DNA from: an uncultured Gemmiger sp. | GTDB lineage: Bacteria > Bacillota > Clostridia > Oscillospirales > Ruminococcaceae | Direction: 5' to 3' | Length of the DNA: 64,000 nucleotides | NCBI RefSeq assembly: GCF_934561205.1 | Contig: NZ_CAKTFU010000002.1 | Span: 62,001 to 126,000, forward strand | Part shown: piece by piece, positions 8,942-18,989 of the stretch | Layout of the letters: each line of letters opens with the position of its first letter | Numbering within the stretch: the stretch's first letter is position 1 | Position numbers and translations under genes: made by a program | Notes under the pieces: generated by a model | What the model was told of the DNA's origin: nothing | What the model saw: only the letters and a program-made list of their open reading frames with translations | The model's database searches: none

Positions 8942-9586
8942 GTGACAAAAAACGAACGGGCGGCGCTGTGCATTGAGCGCCTGAAAGCCGAATATCCCAA
9001 GACGGTTTGCACGCTGGATTACGACCACGCGTGGCAGCTTCTGGTAGAGGTGCGCCTAGCGGCACAGTGCACCGATGCCCGCGTAAACGTTGTGGTGCAG
9101 GAGCTGTTCGCCAAGTACCCCGGCGTAAACGAATTGGCGGCCGCCGACCCTGCGGACATTGAGGCCATCGTGCGGCCCTGCGGCCTGGGGCATAGCAAGG
9201 CAAGAGATATTTCAGCCTGTATGCGCAAGCTGCGCGATGAGTTCGGCGGCAAGGTGCCGCAGGATTTTGATGCCCTGCTCTCCCTGCCCGGCGTGGGGCG
9301 CAAGAGTGCTAACCTGATTATGGGCGATGTGTTCGGGCAGCCTGCCATTGTGACGGACACCCACTGCATACGCCTGTGCAACCGCATCGGGCTGGTGGAC
9401 AACATCAAGGAACCCGCCAAGGTCGAAAAAGCCCTGTGGAAGCTGATCCCGCCGGAGGAAAGCAACGACTTTTGCCATCGGCTGGTGGATCACGGGCGCG
9501 CGGTCTGCACCGCCCGCACCAAACCCTACTGCGACAAATGCTGCCTGGCGGACATCTGCCGGGCACGAAAGGAATTTGCCGAATGA
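8942..9586 (+). CDS. nth: Endonuclease III (DNA glycosylase/AP lyase)
   Basis: Base-excision repair glycosylase with AP-lyase activity for oxidised pyrimidines, 214 aa from the GTG at 8942. This start is chosen because GGAGA lies 7 nt before it, and because the GTG at 8900 would precede the predicted transcription start. Helix-hairpin-helix LPGVGRKSAN carries the catalytic lysine, and TDTHCIRL the catalytic aspartate. The C-terminal iron-sulfur ligands are C-X7-C-X2-C-X5-C (from VCTARTKPYC); the usual first spacing is X6, so there is one extra residue. The stop overlaps the next ATG by 4 nt. Confidence 0.95.
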   Translation: MTKNERAALCIERLKAEYPKTVCTLDYDHAWQLLVEVRLAAQCTDARVNVVVQELFAKYPGVNELAAADPADIEAIVRPCGLGHSKARDISACMRKLRDEFGGKVPQDFDALLSLPGVGRKSANLIMGDVFGQPAIVTDTHCIRLCNRIGLVDNIKEPAKVEKALWKLIPPEESNDFCHRLVDHGRAVCTARTKPYCDKCCLADICRARKEFAE

Positions 9587-10335
9587 AAAAAGAAACCGAA
9601 ACCCGCCTTGGCGGCGAGCTGCGCAGCCGCGCTGCTGCCGACCGTCTGGCGTATGAGCTGCGGCACGGCGTGTATGCCGAGGCCGAGCAGCTGCCCAGCG
9701 AGGTGGAACTGGCCGAGTTTTTGGGCCTGAGCCGCACGGCCGTGCGCGATGCGCTGAGTGAACTGGAGCGTGCGGGATATCTGGAGCGCGTGCGCGGCAT
9801 CGGCACGCTCATCAACCGTGATATTGCCAATGTAGAAAACCGCATGGACAAAAAGCTGGAATTCTACAAGATGATCCGTGCCATCGGCAAGGAACCCCAC
9901 AGTGACAGCCTGACCGTTACCAAGGAACCTGCCAACGCCGAAATGATACGTCGCCTAAAGCTGCCCCACGAAGGCCCGCAGACACTGGTGTTTGTGCGCC
10001 GCCGTGTGCTGGCAGATGATATCCCTGTGCTGTTCTCGACCGATATTCTGCCGCTGGCGCTGTTTGAGGAAAAGCGGCTGGATCGGATCGATTTCAGCCA
10101 ACCGATTTTTGAAATTGCCGCCGCTTACTGCCACACGGAAATCACCCAGACACTGGCGCATCTGCACGCTGTGACAGGCTCGCCGGGGGTGCGCCGTCAG
10201 TTGGGGCTGCGCCCTGACCAGGCGCTGCTGCGGTTGGACGAAACCTGCTATTCCCGCCTGTGCAAGCCGGTCATCTGCTGCCAGACATGGTATACCGATT
10301 TCTTTGATTTTGCGATGGTGCGCAAGCTATTATAA
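9583..10335 (+). CDS. GntR-family regulator (HutC/UTRA type)
   Basis: Transcription factor of 250 aa. The winged helix-turn-helix is at residues ~15-80 (LPSEVELAEFLGLSRTAVRD as recognition region). A UTRA ligand-binding domain follows (about 95-245), of the kind that binds small sugars, acids or nucleotides. The ATG at 9583 overlaps the nth stop as ATGA, with AAAGGAA inside nth, so translation is coupled to nth. pyrB starts 62 nt downstream. The effector and targets are unknown; the position suggests, but does not show, a link to DNA repair or pyrimidine synthesis. Confidence 0.82.
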   Translation: MKKETETRLGGELRSRAAADRLAYELRHGVYAEAEQLPSEVELAEFLGLSRTAVRDALSELERAGYLERVRGIGTLINRDIANVENRMDKKLEFYKMIRAIGKEPHSDSLTVTKEPANAEMIRRLKLPHEGPQTLVFVRRRVLADDIPVLFSTDILPLALFEEKRLDRIDFSQPIFEIAAAYCHTEITQTLAHLHAVTGSPGVRRQLGLRPDQALLRLDETCYSRLCKPVICCQTWYTDFFDFAMVRKLL

Positions 10336-10397
10336 GGTAACCGGGCGGCCGCGCCCTGTTATATAGATAGGAATCTTTTACTTTGAGGGGATTGTTT

Positions 10398-11345
10398 ATG
10401 AGACATCTTATCGATCCGTCAGACTTTACGCTGGAAGAAACCCTGCGCCTTATGGACCTTGCCGACCGTATCCACGATGATCCGGCGGCGTACAAGGATG
10501 TGGCAGCCCGCAAGCGGCTGGCTACCCTGTTTTACGAGCCGAGCACCCGCACCCGCCTTTCGTTTGAGGCGGCCATGCTGAACCTCGGCGGCCAGGTTTT
10601 GGGGTTCCCCGATGCGGGTGTGTCCAGCGCTACCAAGGGCGAAACCGTGGCTGATACCATCCGCGTTATCAGCTGCTTTGCCGACATTGCCGCGATGCGC
10701 CACCCCAAAGAGGGCGCCCCGCTGCGCGCCGCACGGTACAGCCGTATCCCTGTCATCAACGCAGGTGACGGCGGCCACAGCCACCCCACCCAGACGCTCC
10801 TGGACATGATGACCATCCGCCACCGCAAGGGTCGGCTGGACAATCTGACCATCGGCTTTTGCGGGGATCTGAAATTCGGCCGCACGGTGCACAGCCTGAT
10901 CAAGAGCCTGTCCCGCCTGCCCGGTATGAAGTTCGTTCTTATCAGCCCTGAGGAGCTGCGTGTGCCGGACTACATTATCAGCGAAATCCTGGAGCCGAAC
11001 GGCATCTCCTTCGTGGAGACCCGCAGTTTGGAGGAGGCGCTGCCTCAGCTGGATATTTTGTACATGACCCGTGTGCAGCGCGAGCGCTTTTTCAACGAGG
11101 AGGATTATATCCGCCTGAAGGACAGCTATGTCCTGACCAAGGAAAAGCTGGAACTGGCCCCCGCCGACATGGCGGTGCTGCATCCCCTGCCCCGCGTCAA
11201 TGAAATTACACTGGACGTTGACGATGACCCCCGCGCTGCCTACTTTGAGCAGGTGCAGAACGGCGTGTACATGCGCATGGCATTGATCATGACTTTGCTG
11301 GGTCTGAAAGACCCCAAAACCGGGGAGGCGGTACTGGAATGCTGA
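10398..11345 (+). CDS. pyrB: Aspartate carbamoyltransferase catalytic chain
   Basis: First committed step of pyrimidine synthesis: carbamoyl phosphate + aspartate to N-carbamoylaspartate. It is 315 aa, the usual length. Carbamoyl-phosphate signature [13 protein letters not shown] is near residue 50, and HPTQTLLDM and LHPLPR are later active-site blocks. The ATG at 10398 follows GAGGGG; the upstream TTG at 10383 is part of the leader. The leader has a short GC-rich hairpin (around 10346-10360) but no recognisable PyrR site. The gene overlaps pyrI by 7 nt. Confidence 0.97.
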   Translation: MRHLIDPSDFTLEETLRLMDLADRIHDDPAAYKDVAARKRLATLFYEPSTRTRLSFEAAMLNLGGQVLGFPDAGVSSATKGETVADTIRVISCFADIAAMRHPKEGAPLRAARYSRIPVINAGDGGHSHPTQTLLDMMTIRHRKGRLDNLTIGFCGDLKFGRTVHSLIKSLSRLPGMKFVLISPEELRVPDYIISEILEPNGISFVETRSLEEALPQLDILYMTRVQRERFFNEEDYIRLKDSYVLTKEKLELAPADMAVLHPLPRVNEITLDVDDDPRAAYFEQVQNGVYMRMALIMTLLGLKDPKTGEAVLEC

Positions 11346-11767
11346 ACATTGACGAAATTCAAAACGGCGTGGTTATCGACCACATTACCGCAGGTACGGG
11401 CTTGGCACTGTACCACCTGATGGAGCTGGAAAAGCTGAACGACGCCAGCGTGGCATTGCTGCAGAACGTGCGCAGCCAAAAAACCGGCAAGAAGGATATC
11501 ATCAAAATCGAGGGCGATGTGTCCGGCTTGAACTTTGATATTCTGGGCTATCTCGACCCGCAGATTTCCATTACGGTCATCGAGAACGGCCATGTCAGCA
11601 AAAAGATCCGCCCCGAACAGCCCAAGCGCCTGGTCAATGTCATCAAGTGCAAGAACCCGCGCTGCATAACCTCTATGGAGGAAGGCTGCGACCATATCTT
11701 TGCCCTGACCCCCAGCGGCCGCTACCGCTGCGTTTATTGCGAACAGGAATTCAGCGTAAAGCCGTAA
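11339..11767 (+). CDS. pyrI: Aspartate carbamoyltransferase regulatory chain
   Basis: Allosteric subunit that joins PyrB trimers and transmits CTP/ATP control, 142 aa. The N-terminal nucleotide-binding domain begins [16 protein letters not shown]. The C-terminal zinc site has four cysteines as C-X4-C (IKCKNPRC) and C-X2-C (CVYC), as in E. coli PyrI. The ATG lies inside the last codons of pyrB, so the two chains are translationally coupled. A holoenzyme of the E. coli type is expected. Confidence 0.96.
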   Translation: MLNIDEIQNGVVIDHITAGTGLALYHLMELEKLNDASVALLQNVRSQKTGKKDIIKIEGDVSGLNFDILGYLDPQISITVIENGHVSKKIRPEQPKRLVNVIKCKNPRCITSMEEGCDHIFALTPSGRYRCVYCEQEFSVKP

Positions 11768-11780
11768 AAAGCATAAAACA

Positions 11781-11815
11781 AAAAAGGTTTCCCTGTTTTT
11801 CGGGGAAACCTTTTT
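11781..11815. terminator. Terminator between pyrI and clpC
   Basis: AAGGTTTCCC pairs with GGGGAAACCTT across a T-rich loop. An A-tract precedes it and a T-tract (11811-11815) follows, so it works on both strands for the converging pyrI and clpC genes. Confidence 0.85.
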
Positions 11816-11820
11816 CTGCT

Positions 11821-14091
11821 TTACACGCAGGCGGCTAAGTCACTCTCTGTCAAAATGATATGCCCCTCGGCATCGGCGTCGGCGGTGTAGACGGTGCCCG
11901 GATGTGCCGTGCCCTCGGCAATGCGGTCGGCAAGGGCTTGCTCTACGGCGCGGTTGACCCTGCGGCGCAGCTCACGCGCGCCGTAGGGCGGCACGGTGTC
12001 CCCCGCCAAGGCTTGCGCGGCAGCTGCGGTGTGGCGCAGGGCATACCCCTGGGCGGCAGCGCGGGCTTCCAACTCGGTCAGCAGACGGTCTGCGATAGCG
12101 GTAAGCTCCTTGGGCGTAAGCGGAGAAAACAGCACCGTGTCATCCAGCCGTCCCATCAGCTCAGGGCGGAAAAACGCGCGCGCCTCCTGCAGGGCCTGCT
12201 GACCCCGACGCGCCGCAGCGGTGTCGGCGGAACCAAAGCCCAGGGGTGCAGTCTGCCCCGAAAGATACCGCGCCCCCAAATTGGAGGTCAGCAGCAAGAT
12301 CGTGTGCGAAAAATCCGCCCGCCGCCCCTGTGAATCCGTCAGGCAGCCGTCCTCCAGAATTTGCAGCAGGATGTTTTGGATATCGCTGTGGGCTTTTTCG
12401 ATCTCATCAAACAGCACGACGCTGTAGGGACGGCGGCGCACGGCCTCGGTCAGCTGCCCGCCCTCCTCGTGTCCGACATAGCCGGGCGGTGCACCGATCA
12501 AACGGGCGACAGTGTGGCGTTCCATATACTCGGACATGTCAAAGCGCAGCAGGGCCTTTTCGCTGCCGAACCAGCAGTCGGCCAGTGTGCGGGCCAGTTG
12601 GGTCTTGCCCACACCGGTCGGCCCCAAAAACAGCATGGCTCCGATGGGCTTGCCGTTTTCACGCAGACCGGTGCGGCTGCGGCGTATGGCGGCAGCCACG
12701 GCAGCTACGGCGCGGGGTTGGCCGACTACCCGTTCGTTCAGACGTGCCTCCAGGCAACTCAGGCGTTCGCGCTCTGCTTCGTTTACACGGTCGGCCGGCA
12801 CACCGCTTGCCTTGCTGACAATGTGTGCCACGTCGTTTTCGGTCAGGATGCGTTTGCCCTCGCCGCCAATGTCGGCAATGCGTTTGGCGGCGGCAGCCTC
12901 ATCCAAAAGGTCGATGGCCTTGTCGGGCAAAAAGCGGCCGGGCAGATACCGCACGCTCAACTCCACGGCGGCGTGGATGGTTTCGGGCGGCATGACCACC
13001 CCGTGATAGCGCTCGTATCGGGGCATCAGCCCGGCCAAGATTTTTTCGGCCTGGCGCGGCGTGGGTTCCTCGACCATGACCTTGCCAAAACGCCGTTCCA
13101 GCGCAGAATCCTTTTGTATGGTCTTGCGATATTCCTCCGGTGTGGTGGCACCGATCAGCTGGATCTCGCCCCGCGCCAGCATCGGTTTTAAGATGCTGGC
13201 GGCGTCAATGGCACCCTCGGCGGCACCGGCCCCCGCAATGATGTGGATCTCGTCAATAAACAGGATGGTGCTGCGGTCGCGGTAAAGCTCCTCCAACAGG
13301 CTTTTGAAACGCTCCTCAAAATCACCGCGGTATTTTGTGCCCGCCACCATCGACGCCATGTCCAGCGACAAAAGCCGCTTGCCGCGCAATGCAGGGGTGA
13401 TTTGCCCCGCAGCGATTTTTTGCGCCAGCGCCTCGGCCAGGGCGCTCTTTCCGACTCCCGGCTCGCCCAACAGACAGGGGTTGTTTTTTCGGCGGCGGCA
13501 TAAAATTTCAATCATGCGTTCCAGTTCGTCGTCTCGGCACAGCACGGGGTCCAGGCGGCCCTCCTGCGCAAGGCGGGTCAGGTCGCGGCCGTATTTCTCG
13601 CTGGGACGGTTGGTGCGCGGGGCACTCATGCGGGGCTGTACAGGCAAGACAGTCTGCCCGCTGAGCTGCCGACATTCCCGCGCGGCCTGTGTGACCTCCA
13701 CCCCTAAGGACGCCAGCCAGACGCTTGCCGTGCAGGAGGCATCCTCCAGCATGGCGCAGAGCAGGTGCTCGTTTTCAGCCTTGGGGCGGTTGGCAGCATG
13801 TGCCCCCAGCACGGCAAATTCCAGAGCCTTGCGGCTTTCGCAGGCAAGGTCGTTTTTGTGCAGGCGGCAGGGTGCGGCGGCGGGCTGTAAAGCAGTATTG
13901 CTTTGCAGCGCGGCGGCTGTGATATGCTTGCGGTGCAGAAAGTCTGCGGCGGGTCCTTGGGCACAGCGCAGCATCGCCAGCAAAAAATGTCCGGTATCGG
14001 CCTCATGACAGCCCTGTTTGCCGGCCAGCGCCAAGGCGGTGCGCACGGTGCGGCTGGTCTGCCGCGAAAGCCCTTTATATTGATAGAACAT
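11821..14091 (-). CDS. clpC: ClpC/ClpA-type AAA+ unfoldase without middle domain
   Basis: Double-ring AAA+ unfoldase of 756 aa that would feed substrates to ClpP. The N-domain (1-145) is a pair of Clp_N repeats. D1 Walker A is GEPGVGKSA (~209-217) and D2 Walker [10 protein letters not shown] (~490-498). D1 passes straight to D2 ([15 protein letters not shown], then [11 protein letters not shown]) with neither the long ClpB coiled coil nor the short ClpC middle domain. An APLGFGSAD loop (~615-623) fits the ClpP-docking LGF/VGF tip and argues against ClpB. Standard ClpC is about 810 aa with an MecA-responsive middle domain. It is monocistronic; no ctsR or mcsAB is next to it. Confidence 0.85.
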   Translation of the reverse strand: MFYQYKGLSRQTSRTVRTALALAGKQGCHEADTGHFLLAMLRCAQGPAADFLHRKHITAAALQSNTALQPAAAPCRLHKNDLACESRKALEFAVLGAHAANRPKAENEHLLCAMLEDASCTASVWLASLGVEVTQAARECRQLSGQTVLPVQPRMSAPRTNRPSEKYGRDLTRLAQEGRLDPVLCRDDELERMIEILCRRRKNNPCLLGEPGVGKSALAEALAQKIAAGQITPALRGKRLLSLDMASMVAGTKYRGDFEERFKSLLEELYRDRSTILFIDEIHIIAGAGAAEGAIDAASILKPMLARGEIQLIGATTPEEYRKTIQKDSALERRFGKVMVEEPTPRQAEKILAGLMPRYERYHGVVMPPETIHAAVELSVRYLPGRFLPDKAIDLLDEAAAAKRIADIGGEGKRILTENDVAHIVSKASGVPADRVNEAERERLSCLEARLNERVVGQPRAVAAVAAAIRRSRTGLRENGKPIGAMLFLGPTGVGKTQLARTLADCWFGSEKALLRFDMSEYMERHTVARLIGAPPGYVGHEEGGQLTEAVRRRPYSVVLFDEIEKAHSDIQNILLQILEDGCLTDSQGRRADFSHTILLLTSNLGARYLSGQTAPLGFGSADTAAARRGQQALQEARAFFRPELMGRLDDTVLFSPLTPKELTAIADRLLTELEARAAAQGYALRHTAAAAQALAGDTVPPYGARELRRRVNRAVEQALADRIAEGTAHPGTVYTADADAEGHIILTESDLAACV

Positions 14092-14176
14092 GGTGTCCCC
14101 CTTGCTTTGAGTTTCCGATACTGCAAGTATAGGCCGCGATAGCGCAAATAATCATCGAAATCGGGCCAATCCCGCC

Positions 14177-14205
14177 ATGACAAATGCAAAAATGTGTGTT
14201 ATAAT
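14177..14205 (+). promoter_or_regulatory. Promoter of the ABC exporter operon
   Basis: ATGACA (14177-14182), 17 bp, TATAAT (14200-14205). It is followed by a GTG start at 14255 with GAGG at 14244. This puts the start point near 14212 and excludes the upstream ATG at 14177 as a start codon. Confidence 0.75.
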
Positions 14206-14254
14206 ACAGTCTATACGCTTGTATATAATAGTAAGAAGTTGTAGAGGTGGTTGT

Positions 14255-15994
14255 GTGCGTAAATTGTTGCGCTACATCAAGGGCTACGAAATACAAACGA
14301 TTCTGGCACCGCTATTTAAAATGCTGGAAGCCTGCTTTGAATTGTTCGTTCCCCTTGTGGTGGCGGGTATTATCGACACCGGTATCAAAAATGCGGATAC
14401 CGTGTATATCTGGCAGCGCTGCGGGCTGCTGGTGATTTTGGCGGCGGTGGGTCTGGCTTGCAGCCTGACTGCGCAGTATTTCTCCGCCACGGCGGCGCTG
14501 GGCTTCGGCACGGCGCTGCGCAAGGATCTTTTCCGGCATATTGATACTTTAAGTTACAGCGAGCTGGACGGTATCGGCACGCCGACGCTGGTCACCCGCA
14601 TGACCAGTGACATCAATCAGGTGCAAAACGGCGTCAATCTGACACTGCGCCTTTTGCTGCGTGCACCCTTTATCGTGCTGGGTGCGCTGGTAATGGCGTT
14701 TTCCATCAGCCCGCGGCTGACGGTGCTGTTTCTGGTTGTGACGGCGGTGATCTCGCTGATCATCTGGGGCATTATGCGCACCACGGTGCCTATCTACCGC
14801 GATGCCCAGAACCATCTGGACCGCGTTACGCTCTTGACCCGCGAAAACTATGTGGGCGCCCGCGTGGTACGCGCCTTTGCACGCCAGCCCGATGAGCTGG
14901 CAGACTTTGTGCAGACCAACGATCGGTTAAAGGCGATCCAGACAAAGGCAGGGCGTATCTCCGCCCTGATGAACCCTTTGACCTATCTGGTGGTAAACCT
15001 TGGCGTCATTGCCATTTTGGTGCGCGGCGGGCAGCAGGTCAACATCGGCGCGCTGACGCAGGGACAGATCATTGCGCTGATCAACTATATGAGCCAAATT
15101 CTGGTCAGCCTGCTGCGTTTGGCGGATCTGGTCATCTCGGTCACGCGGGCGCTGGCCAGCGGGGCGCGTGTCAATGAGATTCTGAACACCCGGACCACGA
15201 TGCCTGACCCTGCCGCGGCGGAACTGCCCCCGATTGAAAATGCCCCGGCGGTTGCCTTTGACGGCGTGACCTTCGGCTACCGCGGCGCGGGTGCCCCCAG
15301 CCTGACCGATGTCGGCTTTACCGCCCAAAACGGCGAGACGGTGGGTGTTATCGGCGGCACGGGCAGCGGCAAGACAACGTTGGTCAACCTGGCCGCGCGC
15401 TTTTATGATGCCGATACCGGCAGCGTAAAGCTGTTCGGCCGCGATGTAAAGGAGTATAGCTTTACACAGCTGCGCCGCATGGTGGGCATTGTACCGCAGC
15501 AGGCGATGCTGTTCACCGGCACAATACGCGAGAACATGCAGTGGGCTGCCCCGAACGCCGATGACGATGCCATCTGGCGGGCGCTGGAGATTGCCCAGGC
15601 TGCCGATTTTGTGCGCAGCAAGCCGGGTATGCTGGACGCCCCTGTGGAGACCGCCGGACGCAACTTCTCCGGCGGGCAGCGCCAACGTTTGACCATCGCC
15701 CGCGCGCTTGTGCCGCAGCCGAAAATCCTGATTCTCGATGACAGCGCCTCGGCTTTGGATTTTGCCACCGACGCCGCTTTGCGCAAGGCAATCAAGGAAA
15801 AGACCAAGGGCATGACGGTGTTTATCGTGTCGCAGCGTGCCGCCAGCGTACAGCGCGCCGACCATATTTTGGTGCTGGACGATGGCCGCCTTGTGGGCGA
15901 TGCCCCCCACGCAGAGCTTCTGAAAACCTGCGAGGTTTATAAGGAAATCTGCCTGAGCCAGCTCAGCCGTGAGGAGGTGGCCCAAACGCTATGA
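14255..15994 (+). CDS. Heterodimeric ABC exporter subunit A (degenerate ATP site)
   Basis: Membrane-ATPase fusion of the type IV exporter fold, 579 aa: six-helix membrane domain (~15-310), then the ATPase domain. Walker A GGTGSGKTT and signature FSGGQRQRL are canonical. Walker B is ILILDDSASALD, with Asp where the catalytic Glu normally sits, and the switch histidine is Gln (IVSQRAAS). These two changes mark the degenerate half of heterodimeric exporters such as BmrCD. The GTG at 14255 is chosen because of GAGGTGG and the promoter position. The stop overlaps the next gene as ATGA. The substrate is unknown; multidrug, lipid or peptide are all possible. Confidence 0.9.
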   Translation: MRKLLRYIKGYEIQTILAPLFKMLEACFELFVPLVVAGIIDTGIKNADTVYIWQRCGLLVILAAVGLACSLTAQYFSATAALGFGTALRKDLFRHIDTLSYSELDGIGTPTLVTRMTSDINQVQNGVNLTLRLLLRAPFIVLGALVMAFSISPRLTVLFLVVTAVISLIIWGIMRTTVPIYRDAQNHLDRVTLLTRENYVGARVVRAFARQPDELADFVQTNDRLKAIQTKAGRISALMNPLTYLVVNLGVIAILVRGGQQVNIGALTQGQIIALINYMSQILVSLLRLADLVISVTRALASGARVNEILNTRTTMPDPAAAELPPIENAPAVAFDGVTFGYRGAGAPSLTDVGFTAQNGETVGVIGGTGSGKTTLVNLAARFYDADTGSVKLFGRDVKEYSFTQLRRMVGIVPQQAMLFTGTIRENMQWAAPNADDDAIWRALEIAQAADFVRSKPGMLDAPVETAGRNFSGGQRQRLTIARALVPQPKILILDDSASALDFATDAALRKAIKEKTKGMTVFIVSQRAASVQRADHILVLDDGRLVGDAPHAELLKTCEVYKEICLSQLSREEVAQTL

Positions 15995-17739
15995 GCAAGA
16001 AAACTGATACAGGTACTGTGCGCCGTGTGCTGGGGCTGATACGCCCGTATACCGGCTGGGTGGTTCTGACGCTGACGTTGGCGCTTATCACAGTGGTCAC
16101 TACCCTGCTGGCGCCTGTCATTACAGGCCGTGCGGTGGATCGGATCCTCGGCCCCGATGCGGTAGACTTTGGCGGTGTGGCAAGGCTGGCTGTGGTATTG
16201 GCCGTTACCATCGGCTGTACATCGCTGGCGCAGTGGCTGATGAACGTTGTCAACAACCGAATTACCTTTCAGGTCGTGCGCGATATGCGCGTGCAGGCAT
16301 TTGAAAAGCTCGAAAGCCTGCCCCTCAAATATATGGACGCGCACCGCCCCGGCGATGCCATCAGCCGTATTACCACGGATGTTGAGCAGTTCAGCGACGG
16401 TTTGCTGATGGGCTTTACCCAGCTGTTCACCGGCGTTTTGACCATTGCGGGTACCCTGGGTGTGATGCTCTTTATTGACTGGCGCATTGCACTGGTGGTC
16501 GTGGCGCTGACGCCGCTTTCCATCTTTATGGCGCGTTACATTGCCACGCACACCTACTCGATGTTCAAGCTGCAAAGCGAGACCCGCGCCGAGATGACAG
16601 GTCTTGTGGAGGAACTGGTCGGCAATGAGCAGCTGGTGCGCGCCTTTGGATACGAGAGCCGCGCCGAGGCCCGCTTTGATACCATCAACAGGGCGCTGCA
16701 AAAATGCGGTGTCCGCGCGGTGTTTTTCTCCTCCATGACCAACCCCTGCACCCGCTTTGTCAACGCACTGGTATATGCGGCAGTGGGTATCCTGGGGGCG
16801 TTCGTGGCCATCGGCGGCGGCATTACGGTGGGGCAGCTTTCGGTTTTTCTGAACTACGCCAACCAGTACACAAAACCCTTCAACGACATCTCCGGCGTTA
16901 TGACCGAGCTGCAAAACGCCGTAGCATGTGCCCAGCGCGTGTTTGATTTGATTGACGAAACGCCGATCCTGCCCGACGCCCCCGATGCCCATGTGCTGGA
17001 AAAAGGTGCCGGCGAGGTGACGTTTGAGCATGTTAAATTCCGCTACCTGCCCGACGTGCCGCTGATCGAGGATATGAATCTGTCGGTGCAGCCCGGACAG
17101 CGCATTGCCTTGGTAGGCCCCACCGGCTGCGGCAAGACAACGCTGGTCAACCTGCTGATGCGCTTTTATGAGATAAACGGCGGCAGCCTGCGCGTGGACG
17201 GACATCCCATTGATACCGTGACGCGCGACAGCCTGCGCGCCAACCTGGGTATGGTTTTGCAGGAAACCTGGCTGAAATCCGGCACGGTGGCGGATAACAT
17301 CGCCTACGGTAAGCCCGATGCAAGCCGGGAGGAAATTATAGCTGCTGCCAAAAAGGCCCGTGCGCATAGCTTTATCTGCCGCCTGCCCAACGGGTACGAC
17401 ACCGTCATTGCCGAGGACGGCGGCAACATCAGCCAAGGCCAACGCCAGCTGCTGTGTATTGCCCGTGTTATGCTGCGACGCCCGCCGATTTTGATTCTGG
17501 ATGAGGCAACCTCCAGCATTGACACCCGCACCGAAGTTCTTGTGCAGGACGCCTTTGAAGAATTGATGAAAGGCCGAACCAGCTTTATTGTGGCGCATCG
17601 GCTTTCTACCATAAAAAATGCCGACCAGATTTTGGTCATGAAGGCCGGCAACATTATTGAACGCGGCACCCATGACGAGCTGCTGGCGCAGGGCGGTTTT
17701 TACGCTTCGCTGTACCAAAGCCAGTTCGCAAAGGCATAA
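15991..17739 (+). CDS. Heterodimeric ABC exporter subunit B (active ATP site)
   Basis: Partner of the preceding subunit, 582 aa, six-helix membrane domain plus ATPase. Walker A is GPTGCGKTT, Walker B ILILDEATSSID with catalytic Glu, and the switch His is in IVAHRLSTI. Its signature is degenerate (ISQGQRQLL rather than LSGGQ). The non-consensus Walker B of subunit A would therefore pair with the non-consensus signature of subunit B, and the opposite site stays fully active. The 4-nt overlap means coupled translation. asnA follows after 29 nt and may be in the same transcript. Confidence 0.9.
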   Translation: MSKKTDTGTVRRVLGLIRPYTGWVVLTLTLALITVVTTLLAPVITGRAVDRILGPDAVDFGGVARLAVVLAVTIGCTSLAQWLMNVVNNRITFQVVRDMRVQAFEKLESLPLKYMDAHRPGDAISRITTDVEQFSDGLLMGFTQLFTGVLTIAGTLGVMLFIDWRIALVVVALTPLSIFMARYIATHTYSMFKLQSETRAEMTGLVEELVGNEQLVRAFGYESRAEARFDTINRALQKCGVRAVFFSSMTNPCTRFVNALVYAAVGILGAFVAIGGGITVGQLSVFLNYANQYTKPFNDISGVMTELQNAVACAQRVFDLIDETPILPDAPDAHVLEKGAGEVTFEHVKFRYLPDVPLIEDMNLSVQPGQRIALVGPTGCGKTTLVNLLMRFYEINGGSLRVDGHPIDTVTRDSLRANLGMVLQETWLKSGTVADNIAYGKPDASREEIIAAAKKARAHSFICRLPNGYDTVIAEDGGNISQGQRQLLCIARVMLRRPPILILDEATSSIDTRTEVLVQDAFEELMKGRTSFIVAHRLSTIKNADQILVMKAGNIIERGTHDELLAQGGFYASLYQSQFAKA

Positions 17740-17768
17740 AAAAGAGTGGGAAAAAAGGAGAGGTTATT

Positions 17769-18779
17769 ATGAGCAAAACCGTAGTACCGCAGGATTACAA
17801 AAGTCTGCTGGGGCTGTACGACACCCAAAAGGCCATCGGCCTTATCAAGACGGTCTTTCAGGAAAAGCTGAGCCTGGCGCTGCACCTGAACCGCGTCACC
17901 GCGCCCCTGTTTGTACCGCAGGGCAGCGGCTTGAACGACGACCTGAACGGCGTTGAGCGCCCCGTGCAGTTCGATGTTCCCTGCCTGGACGACCATGCCG
18001 AGGTCGTGCACAGCCTGGCCAAGTGGAAGCGCTTTGCCCTGTACAAGTACGGCTACCGCCCCGGTCAGGGCCTTGTCACCGACATGAACGCGATCCGCCG
18101 CGACGAGGAGCTGGACAACCTGCACAGCATCTACGTTGACCAGTGGGACTGGGAGCGCGTCATCACCAAGGAGAACCGCACGCTGGAATTTTTGCAGGAG
18201 ACCGTGCGCGATATCGTGGACGCTGTGTGCGCAACGTCCGATGAGCTGCGCTGGAAATTCCCTGCGTTAAAGGTCATCCGCCTGAACCGTGACGTGACTT
18301 TCTTCACATCGCAGGAGTTGGAGGACCTCTACCCCAACAAGACCCCCAAGGAGCGCGAGAACATTATTACCCGCGCACACGGAACGGTCTGCATTATGCA
18401 GATCGGCGGCAAGCTGAAAAGCGGCGAAAAGCACGACGGCCGCGCCCCCGACTACGATGACTGGACACTGAACTGCGATATCCTGTTCTGGCACAAAACG
18501 CTGGAATGTGCACTGGAACTGTCCAGCATGGGCATCCGCGTGGACGCCGATGCCATGCGCCGTCAGCTGGTGGAGGCCGGCTGCCCCGAACGTGCCGAGC
18601 TTCCCTTCCACAAGCTGCTGTTGGACGGCACCCTGCCCCTGACGATGGGCGGCGGCATCGGCCAGAGCCGTCTGTGCATGCTGCTGCTGGGCAAGGCGCA
18701 TATCGGTGAGGTGCAGGTAAGCCTGTGGGATGACGCCACCACCGAAATCTGCCGGAAGAACCAAATCGAACTGCTGTAA
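17769..18779 (+). CDS. asnA: Aspartate-ammonia ligase (asparagine synthetase A)
   Basis: Makes asparagine from aspartate, ATP and ammonia, with a class II aminoacyl-tRNA-synthetase-like fold; cytosolic. It is 336 aa, normal for AsnA. Typical blocks are RVTAPLFVPQGSGLNDDLNG near the N-terminus, QWDWERVI, and GGGIGQSRLCMLLLGK near the C-terminus. AAAAGGAGAGG precedes the ATG. It lies 29 nt after the ABC exporter and is closed by a strong terminator. No T-box is seen in the short gap. Confidence 0.96.
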   Translation: MSKTVVPQDYKSLLGLYDTQKAIGLIKTVFQEKLSLALHLNRVTAPLFVPQGSGLNDDLNGVERPVQFDVPCLDDHAEVVHSLAKWKRFALYKYGYRPGQGLVTDMNAIRRDEELDNLHSIYVDQWDWERVITKENRTLEFLQETVRDIVDAVCATSDELRWKFPALKVIRLNRDVTFFTSQELEDLYPNKTPKERENIITRAHGTVCIMQIGGKLKSGEKHDGRAPDYDDWTLNCDILFWHKTLECALELSSMGIRVDADAMRRQLVEAGCPERAELPFHKLLLDGTLPLTMGGGIGQSRLCMLLLGKAHIGEVQVSLWDDATTEICRKNQIELL

Positions 18780-18796
18780 TTTGACCATATAAACCA

Positions 18797-18839
18797 TACC
18801 CGCAGCTTGGGGTAAAAGCCGTAAGCTGCGGGTATTTTT
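18797..18839 (+). terminator. Intrinsic terminator after asnA
   Basis: A 12-bp stem TACCCGCAGCTT (18797-18808) / AAGCTGCGGGTA (18823-18834) followed by TTTTT. Confidence 0.9.
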
Positions 18840-18989
18840 GCGGCACGGCCCGCAACCACAGGCTGTACGCAGTACAGCAACAAAAGCAGCAAGAAATGCA
18901 GGGTGAAAATCAGAAAACGGCTTTCTTTTTCTGCGGCAATCTGCTATAATGAAAAGCCACTGTTGATTTGTAAAAAAGAGGGAGAAATT

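Noticed and set aside
10336..10397. PyrR-type attenuator before pyrB
   Set aside because: Only a short GC-rich hairpin is present. There is no anti-antiterminator layout or PyrR-binding loop in the 62-nt gap.
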